Shown here piece after piece: positions 26,337 through 34,589 of a DNA stretch of 64,000 bases. How positions within the stretch are numbered: the stretch's first letter is position 1; each line of letters starts with the position of its first letter. This DNA is from Chitinophaga sp. CB10 (GTDB lineage Bacteria; Bacteroidota; Bacteroidia; Chitinophagales; Chitinophagaceae), in assembly GCA_001870995.2 (NCBI GenBank), contig MLAV02000001.1, positions 558,001-622,000 of the forward strand, read 5' to 3'. The notes beneath the pieces were generated by a model, which ran no database searches, was not told where the DNA came from, and saw only the letters and a list, made by a program, of their open reading frames with translations. The translations under genes were made by a program, and so were the position numbers.

Positions 26337-27896
26337 ATGTACATGAAAATTTTAAAGAATGACAGCGTGGCTGTCAGCAGATCCAATGTATGGCATGCGC
26401 CTAAATCCGCCGCTAATAAAAAAGTTGAGATCAATCCCGGATGGGATATATCCGGCGCTAAGTTCAGGGTGCCCGGTACGGCAAGCTTTGCAGAGATGAA
26501 AAGCAGGAAGGTGGAGCTAAGCGAAGAGGTATTGAAGGACAGCCTGGCCGTACTCCTCGAACGTATGGCCACAGAAGGGCAGTTAAACCTCGGCAGTCAA
26601 TCGGAGGAACTGGCCCGGGCCGTGTACCCTGATGATAAAGGCATTCTCCTCGATGCCTATAATGAACTCCTTAACACTAAAGAAAAAGCGGCGCCGGATC
26701 TCTCCCGGAAACAACTGGAAAAACTGATCAAAAGTAAGGTGGAAGCCAACCAGCTGAACTATGGCGCGGTGGTTGCACACCTGCTGAAAAAAGTTTTCCC
26801 GGGTAATGGCAAAATGGATATGGATGCGCTGATGGATTTGTTGAAAGTCCGCAACCAGTCCACCATCTACGAATCCGTGCTGAAAGCCAGGTCCCGCCTC
26901 AGCGGCGGCGATGCGGGTAAAATGAAATCCGCCCTCAGCAAAGCGGAAGACCTCTGCAAACAGTCCGCCGAATCTACGGATATGCTCAAGGATGTTTTCG
27001 GCGGGCAGGCAGCGCAAGCCGCCGTTATCTACAAAGCCATCGGCGAAAAATTAAAACACCTGCGCCAGCAGGCGGATACGAATATTACCGTGGACTATAA
27101 CGGAGATGCCGCGCAGATGGGCGTTAGCGCCTATGCGCTGTTCAATAAACAAAGCATTCACCTGCTGGCGGATGTGGCCAGCCAAAAGGACCAGGTGGAA
27201 AGCCTCATGACGCTGATCCACGAAGCCGCGCACCTGGTCAGCAGGGATATTGACGACCTGGGATATTACACAGCGCCGGGTTTTGTAACTGCGTCGGAAA
27301 CAGTGAAGATCAATAATGCCGCACACTTTGAAGAAGTGCCGCGGCGCCTCTTAAAGGAAAGCCTGTACAAAGGCCTGAAATTCGTGCCCAAAGCCGCTTC
27401 CTCCGGCGGGCAAATGGATACGGAAAATATCCGGGAAGAGGTCAGCAAAACGCTGGACCGGCTGTGGAAGAAGTCCGCCGACGTGCATGATATCCTCGCC
27501 ACCATCCGCCTGCAGCAAGCTGAAAAAGATAATTCCAAAATGGAAAAGTATAAAGGCAAGCTGAAATATTTTTCCGAAGGCCTGGGCTTAACCCTGCATC
27601 AGCAACGCAACAGCGAGCCGGTGATCACTGGCCTGGACCTCGCATTGATAGAAGGCATCGCGCATGCTTTCCATCTGCTGAATGCCAAAGCGGGTACCAT
27701 GCCTGTTATTCAAAACAGCGATATGTCCAAATACGAAATCGTAAAGGCGACGATCCTGCACGCGATGAACGAACAGCGGCTGCCTTTCAGCGATCCGCAG
27801 AAAAACAGGGCCTTATTCAGCTGGTTTGATTACAACCTGGGCGAAATTACCTCCATGAACGCCGATGTGGTGATGGGCGGTCCTGCAAAAAAATAA
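26337..27896 (+). CDS. Putative Asp-zincin-like metallopeptidase, candidate eCIS cargo 1
   Basis: 519 aa. No signal peptide or membrane segment. The first 60 residues or so are basic and look disordered; the middle is helical. The core motif is LIHEAAHLV (HExxH at 295-299, catalytic Glu296), followed by a DIDDLGYY stretch (304-311) and NNAAHFEEVPRR (327-337). In M35/Asp-zincin peptidases HExxH is followed by GTxDYxYG, whose Asp is the third zinc ligand; D306 or D307 with Y310/Y311 could play that part. This assignment is inference. A paralogue follows 78 bp downstream. Lack of a Sec signal, a loose N-terminus and a position next to an eCIS cluster fit an injected effector. ATG at 26343 is an alternative start. 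Confidence 0.6.
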   Translation: MYMKILKNDSVAVSRSNVWHAPKSAANKKVEINPGWDISGAKFRVPGTASFAEMKSRKVELSEEVLKDSLAVLLERMATEGQLNLGSQSEELARAVYPDDKGILLDAYNELLNTKEKAAPDLSRKQLEKLIKSKVEANQLNYGAVVAHLLKKVFPGNGKMDMDALMDLLKVRNQSTIYESVLKARSRLSGGDAGKMKSALSKAEDLCKQSAESTDMLKDVFGGQAAQAAVIYKAIGEKLKHLRQQADTNITVDYNGDAAQMGVSAYALFNKQSIHLLADVASQKDQVESLMTLIHEAAHLVSRDIDDLGYYTAPGFVTASETVKINNAAHFEEVPRRLLKESLYKGLKFVPKAASSGGQMDTENIREEVSKTLDRLWKKSADVHDILATIRLQQAEKDNSKMEKYKGKLKYFSEGLGLTLHQQRNSEPVITGLDLALIEGIAHAFHLLNAKAGTMPVIQNSDMSKYEIVKATILHAMNEQRLPFSDPQKNRALFSWFDYNLGEITSMNADVVMGGPAKK

Positions 27897-27926
27897 ATGC
27901 GCGCGCTGCTTACCCGATAAGTTTCG

Positions 27927-27961
27927 TAACTTAGGAGAGTTGTTATATACCCCATTACCCC
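27927..27961 (+). promoter_or_regulatory. Promoter/leader motif of the second metallopeptidase-like gene
   Basis: TAACTTAG (27927-27934), then TTGTT and TATACCCCATTACCCCA, matches the leader of the upstream paralogue. Here the motif ends 13 bp before the start codon rather than touching it. A conserved leader on a duplicated gene pair suggests each gene has its own promoter under shared control. Confidence 0.55.
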
Positions 27962-27974
27962 AAATCCTAACCAC

Positions 27975-29369
27975 ATGACTACTCATCAAAGTAAGCAGCG
28001 CGCTGCCTTTTCCGGTACCAAAAGTGCGGCTGCCCACGCGAAGCCGTCATTTCAGCCGGACGATACCCGGAAGATCGCGCTGCCGGCCGCTATGAAGGCG
28101 CACCTGCCGGCGGTGATGACTGCCTCCAATCCTAAGTTCAGGCTGCCGGAATTTTCCAGCGTTAAATCCACCTATACGGATAAAAAGCTCAAGATAGGGG
28201 AGGCCACCCTGCAAGACCGCGTTACGCGGCTCCTGGAACGCATGGCAGCGGAAAAACGCCTGAAAAGTAAGGACCCCGTACCGGTTATCATCAAAAAAAT
28301 ATTCCCTTCCCCCGGCGTGATGGACGAAGCCGCTTTTAATGACGCGCTGGACATCAGCAAGCGGTCCGTTATTTACAAGTCCATCGCCGATTCTCATACT
28401 ACCGTGGAAGCCAAGGTGGACAAGCCCAAGCTGGATACCGCCATGTCCGAATCGGAAAAGCTCTGCGCCAACGCGGCCAAGAATGCGGCCGGACTGACGG
28501 AGGTCTTTGGCTCCAAGGACAAGCAGGCGCAGGCTTTCTACGGGAAAATAGAAAAGAAGCTGCAGGATGTGCGGAAGGATATGGATAAGTTTGTGACGAC
28601 GGATTATAACCTGGACGACCGCGAAGTGGGCCTGGGTGGTTACGCCTATTTCCCTACGCAGGAAATCCACCTGCTCACACAGGTGGCGCAGGTGACGGAC
28701 CCGGTGAAAACGAAGATCACCCTGATCCACGAATGTGCGCACCTGGCCGATTCCTCGATCGATGACCAGCATTACTATACCGATCATGGCTTTGAAGCCG
28801 TGCCGGAAAGCGAAAAAATCACCAACGCCGCTCACTTCGAAGAGCTGCCCCGCCGGGAGCTGAAGGTCAGCAACTTCCCCGGTACTATGAAACCCGGCGT
28901 GATGAAGGGAGGCGCGGCGGCCACCCGGGAGGATAATGTAAGAGCGGCTGCCGGCAAGCACCTGCGCAAGGCCTGGGATGCGGCCGTGGATACCTTCACG
29001 CTGATCAGGGGCGTGAGGAAAGAAGTCATGGCCGGCAACGACATGCCTTTTAAAACCCATCAGGCGCTCCTGGAAACTATCTCCAGGCTGGAAGATTTAA
29101 CGATCCATGAGCAGGCGAAGAAAGCCAGGACAGTGACGGATCTGGACATGACGATCGCCGAAAGTATCGCGCACAGCTTTAGTGTGCTGCGGCATACGAT
29201 TCACGGCGTCCCGTTTCCCGCCCCGGGAAAGTTGACGGACGATCAGCTGAAAGACGAATTGGTAGCGCAAACCATCAAAAAGGAAAATAATCTCCTGAAA
29301 GACCCCGCAAGGGATAAGAAACTGACCGACTGGATGGTGGCCCATTACCGCACACTTCCATCTGCTTAA
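27975..29369 (+). CDS. Putative Asp-zincin-like metallopeptidase, candidate eCIS cargo 2
   Basis: 464 aa, a divergent paralogue of the preceding gene product. Shared blocks are YNLDDREVGLGGYAYFPTQE with IHLLTQVA (beside YNGDAAQMGVSAYALF and IHLLADVA), LIHECAHLA (HExxH at 252-256), SSIDDQHYYTDHGF (260-273) and TNAAHFEELPRREL (283-296). The conserved HExxH, D(x)DD..YY and NAAHFEE(V/L)PRR trio points to one active site. The N-terminal 60 residues are basic, Ala/Ser/Pro-rich and differ from the paralogue. No export signal. A zinc peptidase activity and delivery by the neighbouring injection system are inferred. It is followed 10 bp later by the LRR gene, probably in one transcript. Confidence 0.6.
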   Translation: MTTHQSKQRAAFSGTKSAAAHAKPSFQPDDTRKIALPAAMKAHLPAVMTASNPKFRLPEFSSVKSTYTDKKLKIGEATLQDRVTRLLERMAAEKRLKSKDPVPVIIKKIFPSPGVMDEAAFNDALDISKRSVIYKSIADSHTTVEAKVDKPKLDTAMSESEKLCANAAKNAAGLTEVFGSKDKQAQAFYGKIEKKLQDVRKDMDKFVTTDYNLDDREVGLGGYAYFPTQEIHLLTQVAQVTDPVKTKITLIHECAHLADSSIDDQHYYTDHGFEAVPESEKITNAAHFEELPRRELKVSNFPGTMKPGVMKGGAAATREDNVRAAAGKHLRKAWDAAVDTFTLIRGVRKEVMAGNDMPFKTHQALLETISRLEDLTIHEQAKKARTVTDLDMTIAESIAHSFSVLRHTIHGVPFPAPGKLTDDQLKDELVAQTIKKENNLLKDPARDKKLTDWMVAHYRTLPSA

Positions 29370-29379
29370 ACTCCCTGTT

Positions 29380-30216
29380 ATGGCTGCTACCATTAGGTTT
29401 GCCGGGTACGAGTACCCGCTGGATACCACGGAGATCCGGCTGGCAAATGTGTACCCTGTTGATTTTACCCCGCTGTCGAAATTAAAACAGCTCAAGGAAC
29501 TCACGGTTATTCAGTCGGATCCCCATAGTAGTGTGTTTGATCGTGGGGAGATATCCTTGCAGGGCCTCGAAACGCTGGCGGCCCTGGAAAAAATTTCGCT
29601 GGGCTACCTGCCGGTGCAGGATATCCGCGCTATTGCCGGCTTGCAGCAGTTGCAGTTCCTCGACCTGGGCAATACGCAGGTAAGCGATTTATCCGCCCTG
29701 GCCGGCCTCGTGCATCTGCGAACGCTGATCCTGCGCAGTACGCCGGTGAATGACATCAGGCCCCTTGCCCCGCTCGCGGCCCTGGAAGACCTGGATATAT
29801 CACACACACAGGTAAGCGATTTGTGGCCGTTAAAAAATTTTTTATTACTGGAGAGATTTAATTTCGCTGGTACGCCAGTACACGATATCACACCGCTGGC
29901 AGCACTGAGAATGCTGAAATCAATAACCTTTCATGATACGCAGATAAGTTCCCTGGAAACCCTGAGCCATATGCCCTTTTTCAGGCAGGCAACTTCCATG
30001 GACCTGAGCGGCACGGCGATTACCGATTTGACCGGCATTACCGCTGCGGTGAAATTGCAGGAGCTGGGCATTTATAATACCAACATCAGGGATGTTTCCC
30101 CGCTGGTGGATTTGCCATCGTTAGGAGTGCTACGTATAAATACGGAACAGATACCACGGGAACAGGTAGAACTACTGGAGCGCAGGCAACCTCCGGTGCA
30201 GGTATTACAGTTCTAA
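29380..30216 (+). CDS. Leucine-rich repeat protein (SDS22/internalin-like)
   Basis: 278 aa. From about 67 to 250 there are 22-residue repeats of the pattern LxxLxxLxLxxTxVxDIxPLxx, for example LQFLDLGNTQVSDLSALAG and LRTLILRSTPVNDIRPLAP. This is the short SDS22-like or internalin-like LRR that forms a curved protein-binding surface. No signal peptide, membrane segment or catalytic motif. It is 10 bp downstream of the second metallopeptidase-like gene, so it is co-expressed. Possible roles are a third cargo that binds host proteins, or a partner or inhibitor of the peptidases. The sequence does not decide between these. Confidence 0.7.
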   Translation: MAATIRFAGYEYPLDTTEIRLANVYPVDFTPLSKLKQLKELTVIQSDPHSSVFDRGEISLQGLETLAALEKISLGYLPVQDIRAIAGLQQLQFLDLGNTQVSDLSALAGLVHLRTLILRSTPVNDIRPLAPLAALEDLDISHTQVSDLWPLKNFLLLERFNFAGTPVHDITPLAALRMLKSITFHDTQISSLETLSHMPFFRQATSMDLSGTAITDLTGITAAVKLQELGIYNTNIRDVSPLVDLPSLGVLRINTEQIPREQVELLERRQPPVQVLQF

Positions 30217-30335
30217 CGGGAATGGGCATACGATTTTATAACGCTATAATCCAATGCCCTGTTACATTTCCGGAGATATTTGTTATTTATCTCAAGTTGG
30301 TTAAAAATTATTTTTTTAAGTGAATTCTTTTTTCC

Positions 30336-30343
30336 TAAATTTG
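30336..30343 (+). promoter_or_regulatory. Candidate -7 promoter element for the eCIS operon
   Basis: TAAATTTG is an exact match to the Bacteroidota TAnnTTTG -7 consensus inside an AT-rich stretch. No clear TTTG -33 element lies at the usual distance; a T-run (30311-30317) is there instead. Confidence 0.45.
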
Positions 30344-30351
30344 AATTCAAT

Positions 30352-30379
30352 TGTAACCTCAAATAAATGTAACCTCAAA
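30352..30379 (+). repeat. Direct repeat just downstream of the candidate eCIS promoter
   Basis: TGTAACCTCAAA occurs at 30352-30363 and 30368-30379, a 16-bp period. Located at about +1 to +35 relative to the -7 element, it is placed as a regulator binding site would be. Confidence 0.5.
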
Positions 30380-30846
30380 AGTTTGGTTTTTCTTCAGGAT
30401 TATTTTTTGACACATTAAACTGGATCAATTATCTCTACTGAAAATATAGTGGTCTTAACCGGCTACAGGACTTGTTTTTGTCAGAATGTAATGACTATGC
30501 TGGTTTAAGGAGAAGTGTGTCAAAGTCTGAGCGTCTGGACTTGTTTGTTAATGGAAATGTTCAACCCCAAATGTTTCATTTCCTCCTTAGGTGTTATGGA
30601 TTGTGCTGATTATTTGGCTATCACGGATGTGATGTCAAAAGCGGATTAGTCGGCTGTGGCCTTGTTGCGCTGTAATAAGCGCTGCATGCCGGCAGTAGCA
30701 ATATGGCCTGTAAACAGGCTGCAGGCAGTGGTTTGCGCGGCCGTTGGGGCCAGGCGCAATCATTGTAAGAGGCGTGCTATGCACTGCCACGCAGGTTCGC
30801 TGTTGTCATTGCTTTCAACTGATGGGTACTTTTTAATTCTGATTTC

Positions 30847-31458
30847 ATGATACGTACTGCATTAGAGTTTATCCGGAAAGAACTGGAAAACTACATCGTA
30901 GAGAGGGAACAGGACCCGGCCTATAGTCCGGGAAACGTCGTAGAGCTGAAGCCCCTGGCGCAACCGGGCGGCAATATAAACCTGGATGATAACATGCATA
31001 TCACCATCATGCTGGTGGGCGTGGAAGAGCTGCGCCGCGAAGGTAAGCGCCCTTTCTTTGTGCCGGCGGATGAAAAGAATTTCTTCCGGCTGCAACCCCC
31101 GCTGGAGCTGGAGCTGACGCTGCTGGTCGTGGCCAATTACAAGCACTATGAAACTTCCCTGCGCGACCTTACAGATGTGGCGGCATTCTTCCAGGCCAAC
31201 CCCGTATTTGATCAGCAGCATTATCCCGGCCTGAACGAAGGCGCTAAAACGCCGGACACAAAGCCATGGCAGCTGATAGACCGGCTTAGTTTCCGCTTAC
31301 TCAGCCTGACCTTCGAACAGCAGAATAACCTCTGGAGCATGCTGGGCTCCAAATACCTCCCCAATATCGTGTACAAAATGAGCCTGCTGAACGTATTCGA
31401 AACACGCGGCAAGGATAAGAGCGCCGGTATTGGTGAAGTGAATTACACAGAAAATTAA
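30847..31458 (+). CDS. eCIS cap/terminator protein, DUF4255 (Pvc16-like)
   Basis: 203 aa. The start MIRTALEFIRKELENYI and the block NLDDNMHITIMLVGVEELRR are typical of the DUF4255/Pvc16 N-terminal family. PPLELELTLLVVANYKHYE follows, then a helical part with LSFRLLSLTFEQQNNLWSMLG. In PVC and AlgoCIS particles this protein caps the distal end of the tube and sheath and fixes the length. It opens the structural operon here, whereas it is the last structural gene in the classic PVC order. The next gene starts 6 bp after the stop. Confidence 0.88.
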   Translation: MIRTALEFIRKELENYIVEREQDPAYSPGNVVELKPLAQPGGNINLDDNMHITIMLVGVEELRREGKRPFFVPADEKNFFRLQPPLELELTLLVVANYKHYETSLRDLTDVAAFFQANPVFDQQHYPGLNEGAKTPDTKPWQLIDRLSFRLLSLTFEQQNNLWSMLGSKYLPNIVYKMSLLNVFETRGKDKSAGIGEVNYTEN

Positions 31459-31464
31459 TCTGCC

Positions 31465-32652
31465 ATGAGTGGTTTACAGACAAAATATAATCCCCTGTTC
31501 GCTGTTACCGTGCGGCAGCTGTATTACGACAATAAGGTGTTGGCACGTTACAGGTCTGAACCACAACCTGATTTTAAAATAGTGCCCACTGCCGAAACCT
31601 TGCAACTCTTCCGGCAGATGGACCTGGTGTTCAAACCTGCGCCAACAACAGGAGGTTTTGCCGTGTATGCCAGGGTAGGAGAGCAGACCGGCGGAGGCGT
31701 GTACCCGCTGCGCTACAAGCCCGCGAAATATGCGAAGCTCTCCTTCTGGCTCGTGACGGCCAATCCGGCCCTGCTCATTTTTAACGACCTGCCCCTGCAA
31801 CCCGGTTCCGGTATGTACTACTATTTCAGCAACCGGAGGACGGACAATGCAGCGCCCCGCAACGATCTGCACATCAGCGTGGCAGCCGGCGGCGTAAAGG
31901 GCGCGAACGACCTGGTTCGGTTTAACGGTAGCGGTTATACGTACCAGTCGGCCTCCGTAGTAAACCCCGGCGATGCCAGCGTGATACACCGCCTGAGCGG
32001 CGCTTCCCTGGAACCGAAAACGATTATCAACGACTCCGCCGGCTCCAAACTCCTGTTTGACCTGTCCGCCTTCAAAAGCGGGGTATGTGAGCTGATCATC
32101 AGCGGCAGCACGAAAGAGCAATTCTACTATGCGCCGGAACCGCCGGCAGCCAATGTTTTCGGCCTGGTGGAGATAGACCTCTCCGCCACCGTACCGGCCA
32201 ACTACCGGGTAGTGGAACCTGACCTGACGCTTACGCCGCCCGCCCCGGTATTCAGCCTGGAATTTCCGAAGCGGAAAACAACCTGGCGCTATACCGTGGC
32301 CCTTACGCCAAACAGCCCGCTCTACCTGGAAATGGCAGCCCTGAGCGCGCCGGATAAAGCGGACTTCCTCAACCGGTTGAACGTGGTTACAAACGATACG
32401 GCCATCAAATTCAAAAAAGGGAATGTGAGCGATACAGCCATTGAATTTGTTTCGCTCAGCCCCATCGCATTGCAGGAAGTATATATCTCCGGTTCCAGTA
32501 CTGAGCATGACCGCCTGGGACTGGCCCTGAAAAAATACATCGGCAACCCCGGGGAAGCCACCGTAAAGGCTGACCTGCCGTATCCGCCGCTGACCGGCGT
32601 CAACAACCTTCAAGCCCCCAATATTTATTCAGACATATTTCTAACACTTTAA
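31465..32652 (+). CDS. Unrecognised eCIS-associated protein
   Basis: 395 aa, soluble, beta-rich with many Pro, Gly and Tyr residues. It is set tightly between the cap and sheath genes with gaps of 6 and 10 bp, so it belongs to the particle or its assembly. Visible features are an N-terminal strand LFAVTVRQLYYDNKVLARY, a middle section with FFxN-like turns (YYFSNRRTDNAAPRND) and a C-terminal block around EVYISGSSTEHDRLGLAL. I recognise no domain. A location between cap and sheath suggests a cap adaptor or an outer-surface component. It might also fill the receptor-binding role, since no tail-fibre gene is seen. All of this is inference. Confidence 0.7.
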   Translation: MSGLQTKYNPLFAVTVRQLYYDNKVLARYRSEPQPDFKIVPTAETLQLFRQMDLVFKPAPTTGGFAVYARVGEQTGGGVYPLRYKPAKYAKLSFWLVTANPALLIFNDLPLQPGSGMYYYFSNRRTDNAAPRNDLHISVAAGGVKGANDLVRFNGSGYTYQSASVVNPGDASVIHRLSGASLEPKTIINDSAGSKLLFDLSAFKSGVCELIISGSTKEQFYYAPEPPAANVFGLVEIDLSATVPANYRVVEPDLTLTPPAPVFSLEFPKRKTTWRYTVALTPNSPLYLEMAALSAPDKADFLNRLNVVTNDTAIKFKKGNVSDTAIEFVSLSPIALQEVYISGSSTEHDRLGLALKKYIGNPGEATVKADLPYPPLTGVNNLQAPNIYSDIFLTL

Positions 32653-32662
32653 CTTTTTGAAA

Positions 32663-34105
32663 ATGGCAACTTATAGTTCCCCAGGTGTTTATGTAGAAGA
32701 AATATCACTGCTCGCTCCTTCCATTGCTGAGGTACAAAGTGCCGTTCCGGCATTTATCGGCTACACCGAAAAGGCAAAGCAGCTGGCAGATGATGACCTC
32801 CTGAAAGTAGCGACGCCCATTAACAGCTGGGCCGATTATGTGCAGCTGTATGGCGGCCCGGACAAGGAGGCAGCCGCTAACATCACCATAGCGGTGGATG
32901 AAATCCGCCCTGCTGCCGTGACCACCGGCTACAAGGTAACCATCACCCCTAAGACCGATTCCATGAGCAAATTCCTGCTCTACTATGCCGTGAAGCATTA
33001 CTTTGCCAACGGCGGCGGCAGGTGCTACATCGTGTCCGTAGGCTATTATGACGACGGTATCAAGGAAACCGATCTCACAGATGGGTTAAACCTGGTCGGC
33101 CTCGAAGATGAACCTACCCTGCTGGTAATACCGGAAGCAGTGCGGCTAAGCGACGGGGATTACAAAAAAGTAGTGGGCGGTATGCTTATGCAGGCCTCCA
33201 CCACGAAGGATAGGTTTGCCATCCTTGATACGCGTACTTCCACCGTGCCTAAAACCACGACTTCCATCGGCACGGATGTGAAAACAGTGTATGACAGCAC
33301 GCCATCCGATAATGAAATCCTCCGCTATGGCGCGGCTTATTATCCCTTCCTGGAAACGGTGTACACCTACGCGTTCGACTTCCCGGCACTGACCCTCACC
33401 ACGCATACCATTGCGGGAGGAGCGCCCGGCGGGGAAGATAAAACCGGTAAAACCATGCAGCAGCTTCAAAGCAGCGCTTCAGCCATGTATAACGCCATTG
33501 TCGCAGAATACGGCAAATACCATGTGGTAGTGCCGCCGTCCGGCGCGGTAGCTGGCGCCTATGCGCGGGTGGATAATAGTCGCGGTGTTTGGAAAGCCCC
33601 GGCCAACGTAGGCCTGCTGGATGTGGTGAAACCCCAGGTGCCGGTATCCCGTAATGAACAAGGCCTGATTAATATCAACGCGGAAAACGGCAAGTCCATC
33701 GACGCCATCCTCAGCATCCCCGGCTCCGGGACCGTCATCATGGGCGCCCGTACCCTGGACGGTAACAGCAATGAATGGAAGTACGTGAATGTACGCCGCT
33801 TCTTCAGCGTGGTGGAAGAGTCCATCCAGAAGTCAACCCGCTGGGTGGTATTCGAACCCAATACCGCCGCCACCTGGATCAAGGTGCAGTCCATGATCGA
33901 AAACTTCCTCTTCCTGAAATGGAGAGACGGCGCACTGGCCGGCGCGAAACCGGAACAGGCCTACTTCGTGAATGTAGGACTCGGCAAAACCATGACGGCC
34001 ACAGACGTCCTCGAAGGCCGCCTCATCGTGGAAATAGGTATGGCAGTAGCCCGTCCTGCGGAATTCATCATCCTGCGCTTTGAACAAAAACTGCAATCCT
34101 CCTGA
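32663..34105 (+). CDS. Contractile tail sheath protein (Pvc2-like)
   Basis: 480 aa. The N-terminus ATYSSPGVYVEEIS is the hallmark of phage-type and eCIS sheath subunits, where it forms the strand exchanged with neighbours. AVPAFIGYTEKA and HYFANGGGRCYIVSVG follow. The C-terminal block YVNVRRFFSVVEESIQKSTR with WVVFEPN is the conserved sheath core, and IGMAVARPAEFIILRFEQ closes it. Contraction of this sheath drives the tube into the target. Only one sheath gene is present, whereas PVC has three. ATG at 32663 is preferred over TTG at 32657. A 47-bp gap leads to the tube gene. Confidence 0.95.
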   Translation: MATYSSPGVYVEEISLLAPSIAEVQSAVPAFIGYTEKAKQLADDDLLKVATPINSWADYVQLYGGPDKEAAANITIAVDEIRPAAVTTGYKVTITPKTDSMSKFLLYYAVKHYFANGGGRCYIVSVGYYDDGIKETDLTDGLNLVGLEDEPTLLVIPEAVRLSDGDYKKVVGGMLMQASTTKDRFAILDTRTSTVPKTTTSIGTDVKTVYDSTPSDNEILRYGAAYYPFLETVYTYAFDFPALTLTTHTIAGGAPGGEDKTGKTMQQLQSSASAMYNAIVAEYGKYHVVVPPSGAVAGAYARVDNSRGVWKAPANVGLLDVVKPQVPVSRNEQGLININAENGKSIDAILSIPGSGTVIMGARTLDGNSNEWKYVNVRRFFSVVEESIQKSTRWVVFEPNTAATWIKVQSMIENFLFLKWRDGALAGAKPEQAYFVNVGLGKTMTATDVLEGRLIVEIGMAVARPAEFIILRFEQKLQSS

Positions 34106-34152
34106 TGGGATGCCTGATCAAAACTTTTTAATCATCTTCTAAAAACAATACA

Positions 34153-34587
34153 ATGGCAAACTATCCATTACCGGTCTTCCATTTTTCAGTTTCCTGGGGC
34201 GGCGATAACATTGGATTCTCCGAAGTAAGCGGGCTTTCGCAGGAATTACAGTCTATCGATTACCGAGATGGCCTGATGAGTGGCGCCACCTTGCCACTGA
34301 AAAGACCAGGTTTGAAAAAGGCCGGCAACATTACGCTGAAAAGAGGTATCACCGCCGCTAACAATGAACTCTACCTCTGGCTCAATAACAACGGGCAGCC
34401 AAATGTAGAGCGCCGCGACCTCGTGATTTCCCTGCTCAACGATGAAGGTAACCCGGTATTTGTATGGACGATCATCCAGGCATGGCCGGTGAAAGTGGAC
34501 GGCCCCGGCCTGAAGGCCACCGGCAACGAGATTGCGATCGAGTCCATCGACCTGGCCCATGAAGGAATCACCCTTAAAACTGCCTGA
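34153..34587 (+). CDS. Inner tube protein 1 (gp19-like, Pvc1-like)
   Basis: 144 aa. The sequence YPLPVFHFSVSWGGDN-IGFSEVSGLSQE is the classic phage T4 gp19-like/Hcp-like tube fold. LKRGIT, SLLNDEGNPVFVWTIIQAWPVK and NEIAIESIDLAHEGI complete the beta-barrel. Hexamers stack to form the rigid tube that holds cargo in its lumen. The second tube gene follows after 2 bp. Of the two, this one is the likelier main tube subunit, since it directly follows the sheath gene. Confidence 0.92.
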   Translation: MANYPLPVFHFSVSWGGDNIGFSEVSGLSQELQSIDYRDGLMSGATLPLKRPGLKKAGNITLKRGITAANNELYLWLNNNGQPNVERRDLVISLLNDEGNPVFVWTIIQAWPVKVDGPGLKATGNEIAIESIDLAHEGITLKTA

Positions 34588-34589
34588 TA

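Larger units (their letters stand above)
30217..30846. other. 630-bp non-coding region between cargo locus and eCIS structural genes
   Basis: No convincing gene. The AT-rich left half contains the candidate promoter at 30336 and direct repeats. An inverted pair TTTGACACA / TGTGTCAAA spans about 30407-30525. The GC-richer right half (about 30660-30800) has several potential hairpins, such as GCGC-TGTAATAA-GCGC (30666-30681), GCCTG-TAAA-CAGGC, and GCAGGCAGTG pairing with CACTGCCACGCAG. A 64-codon frame in this half is arginine- and cysteine-rich and does not look like a protein. If transcription starts near 30350 the eCIS mRNA would have a structured leader of about 500 nt. Confidence 0.5.

Noticed and set aside
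30656..30850. A 64-codon frame in the eCIS leader
   Set aside because: Arg/Cys-rich, no family, and overlaps the first structural gene start.
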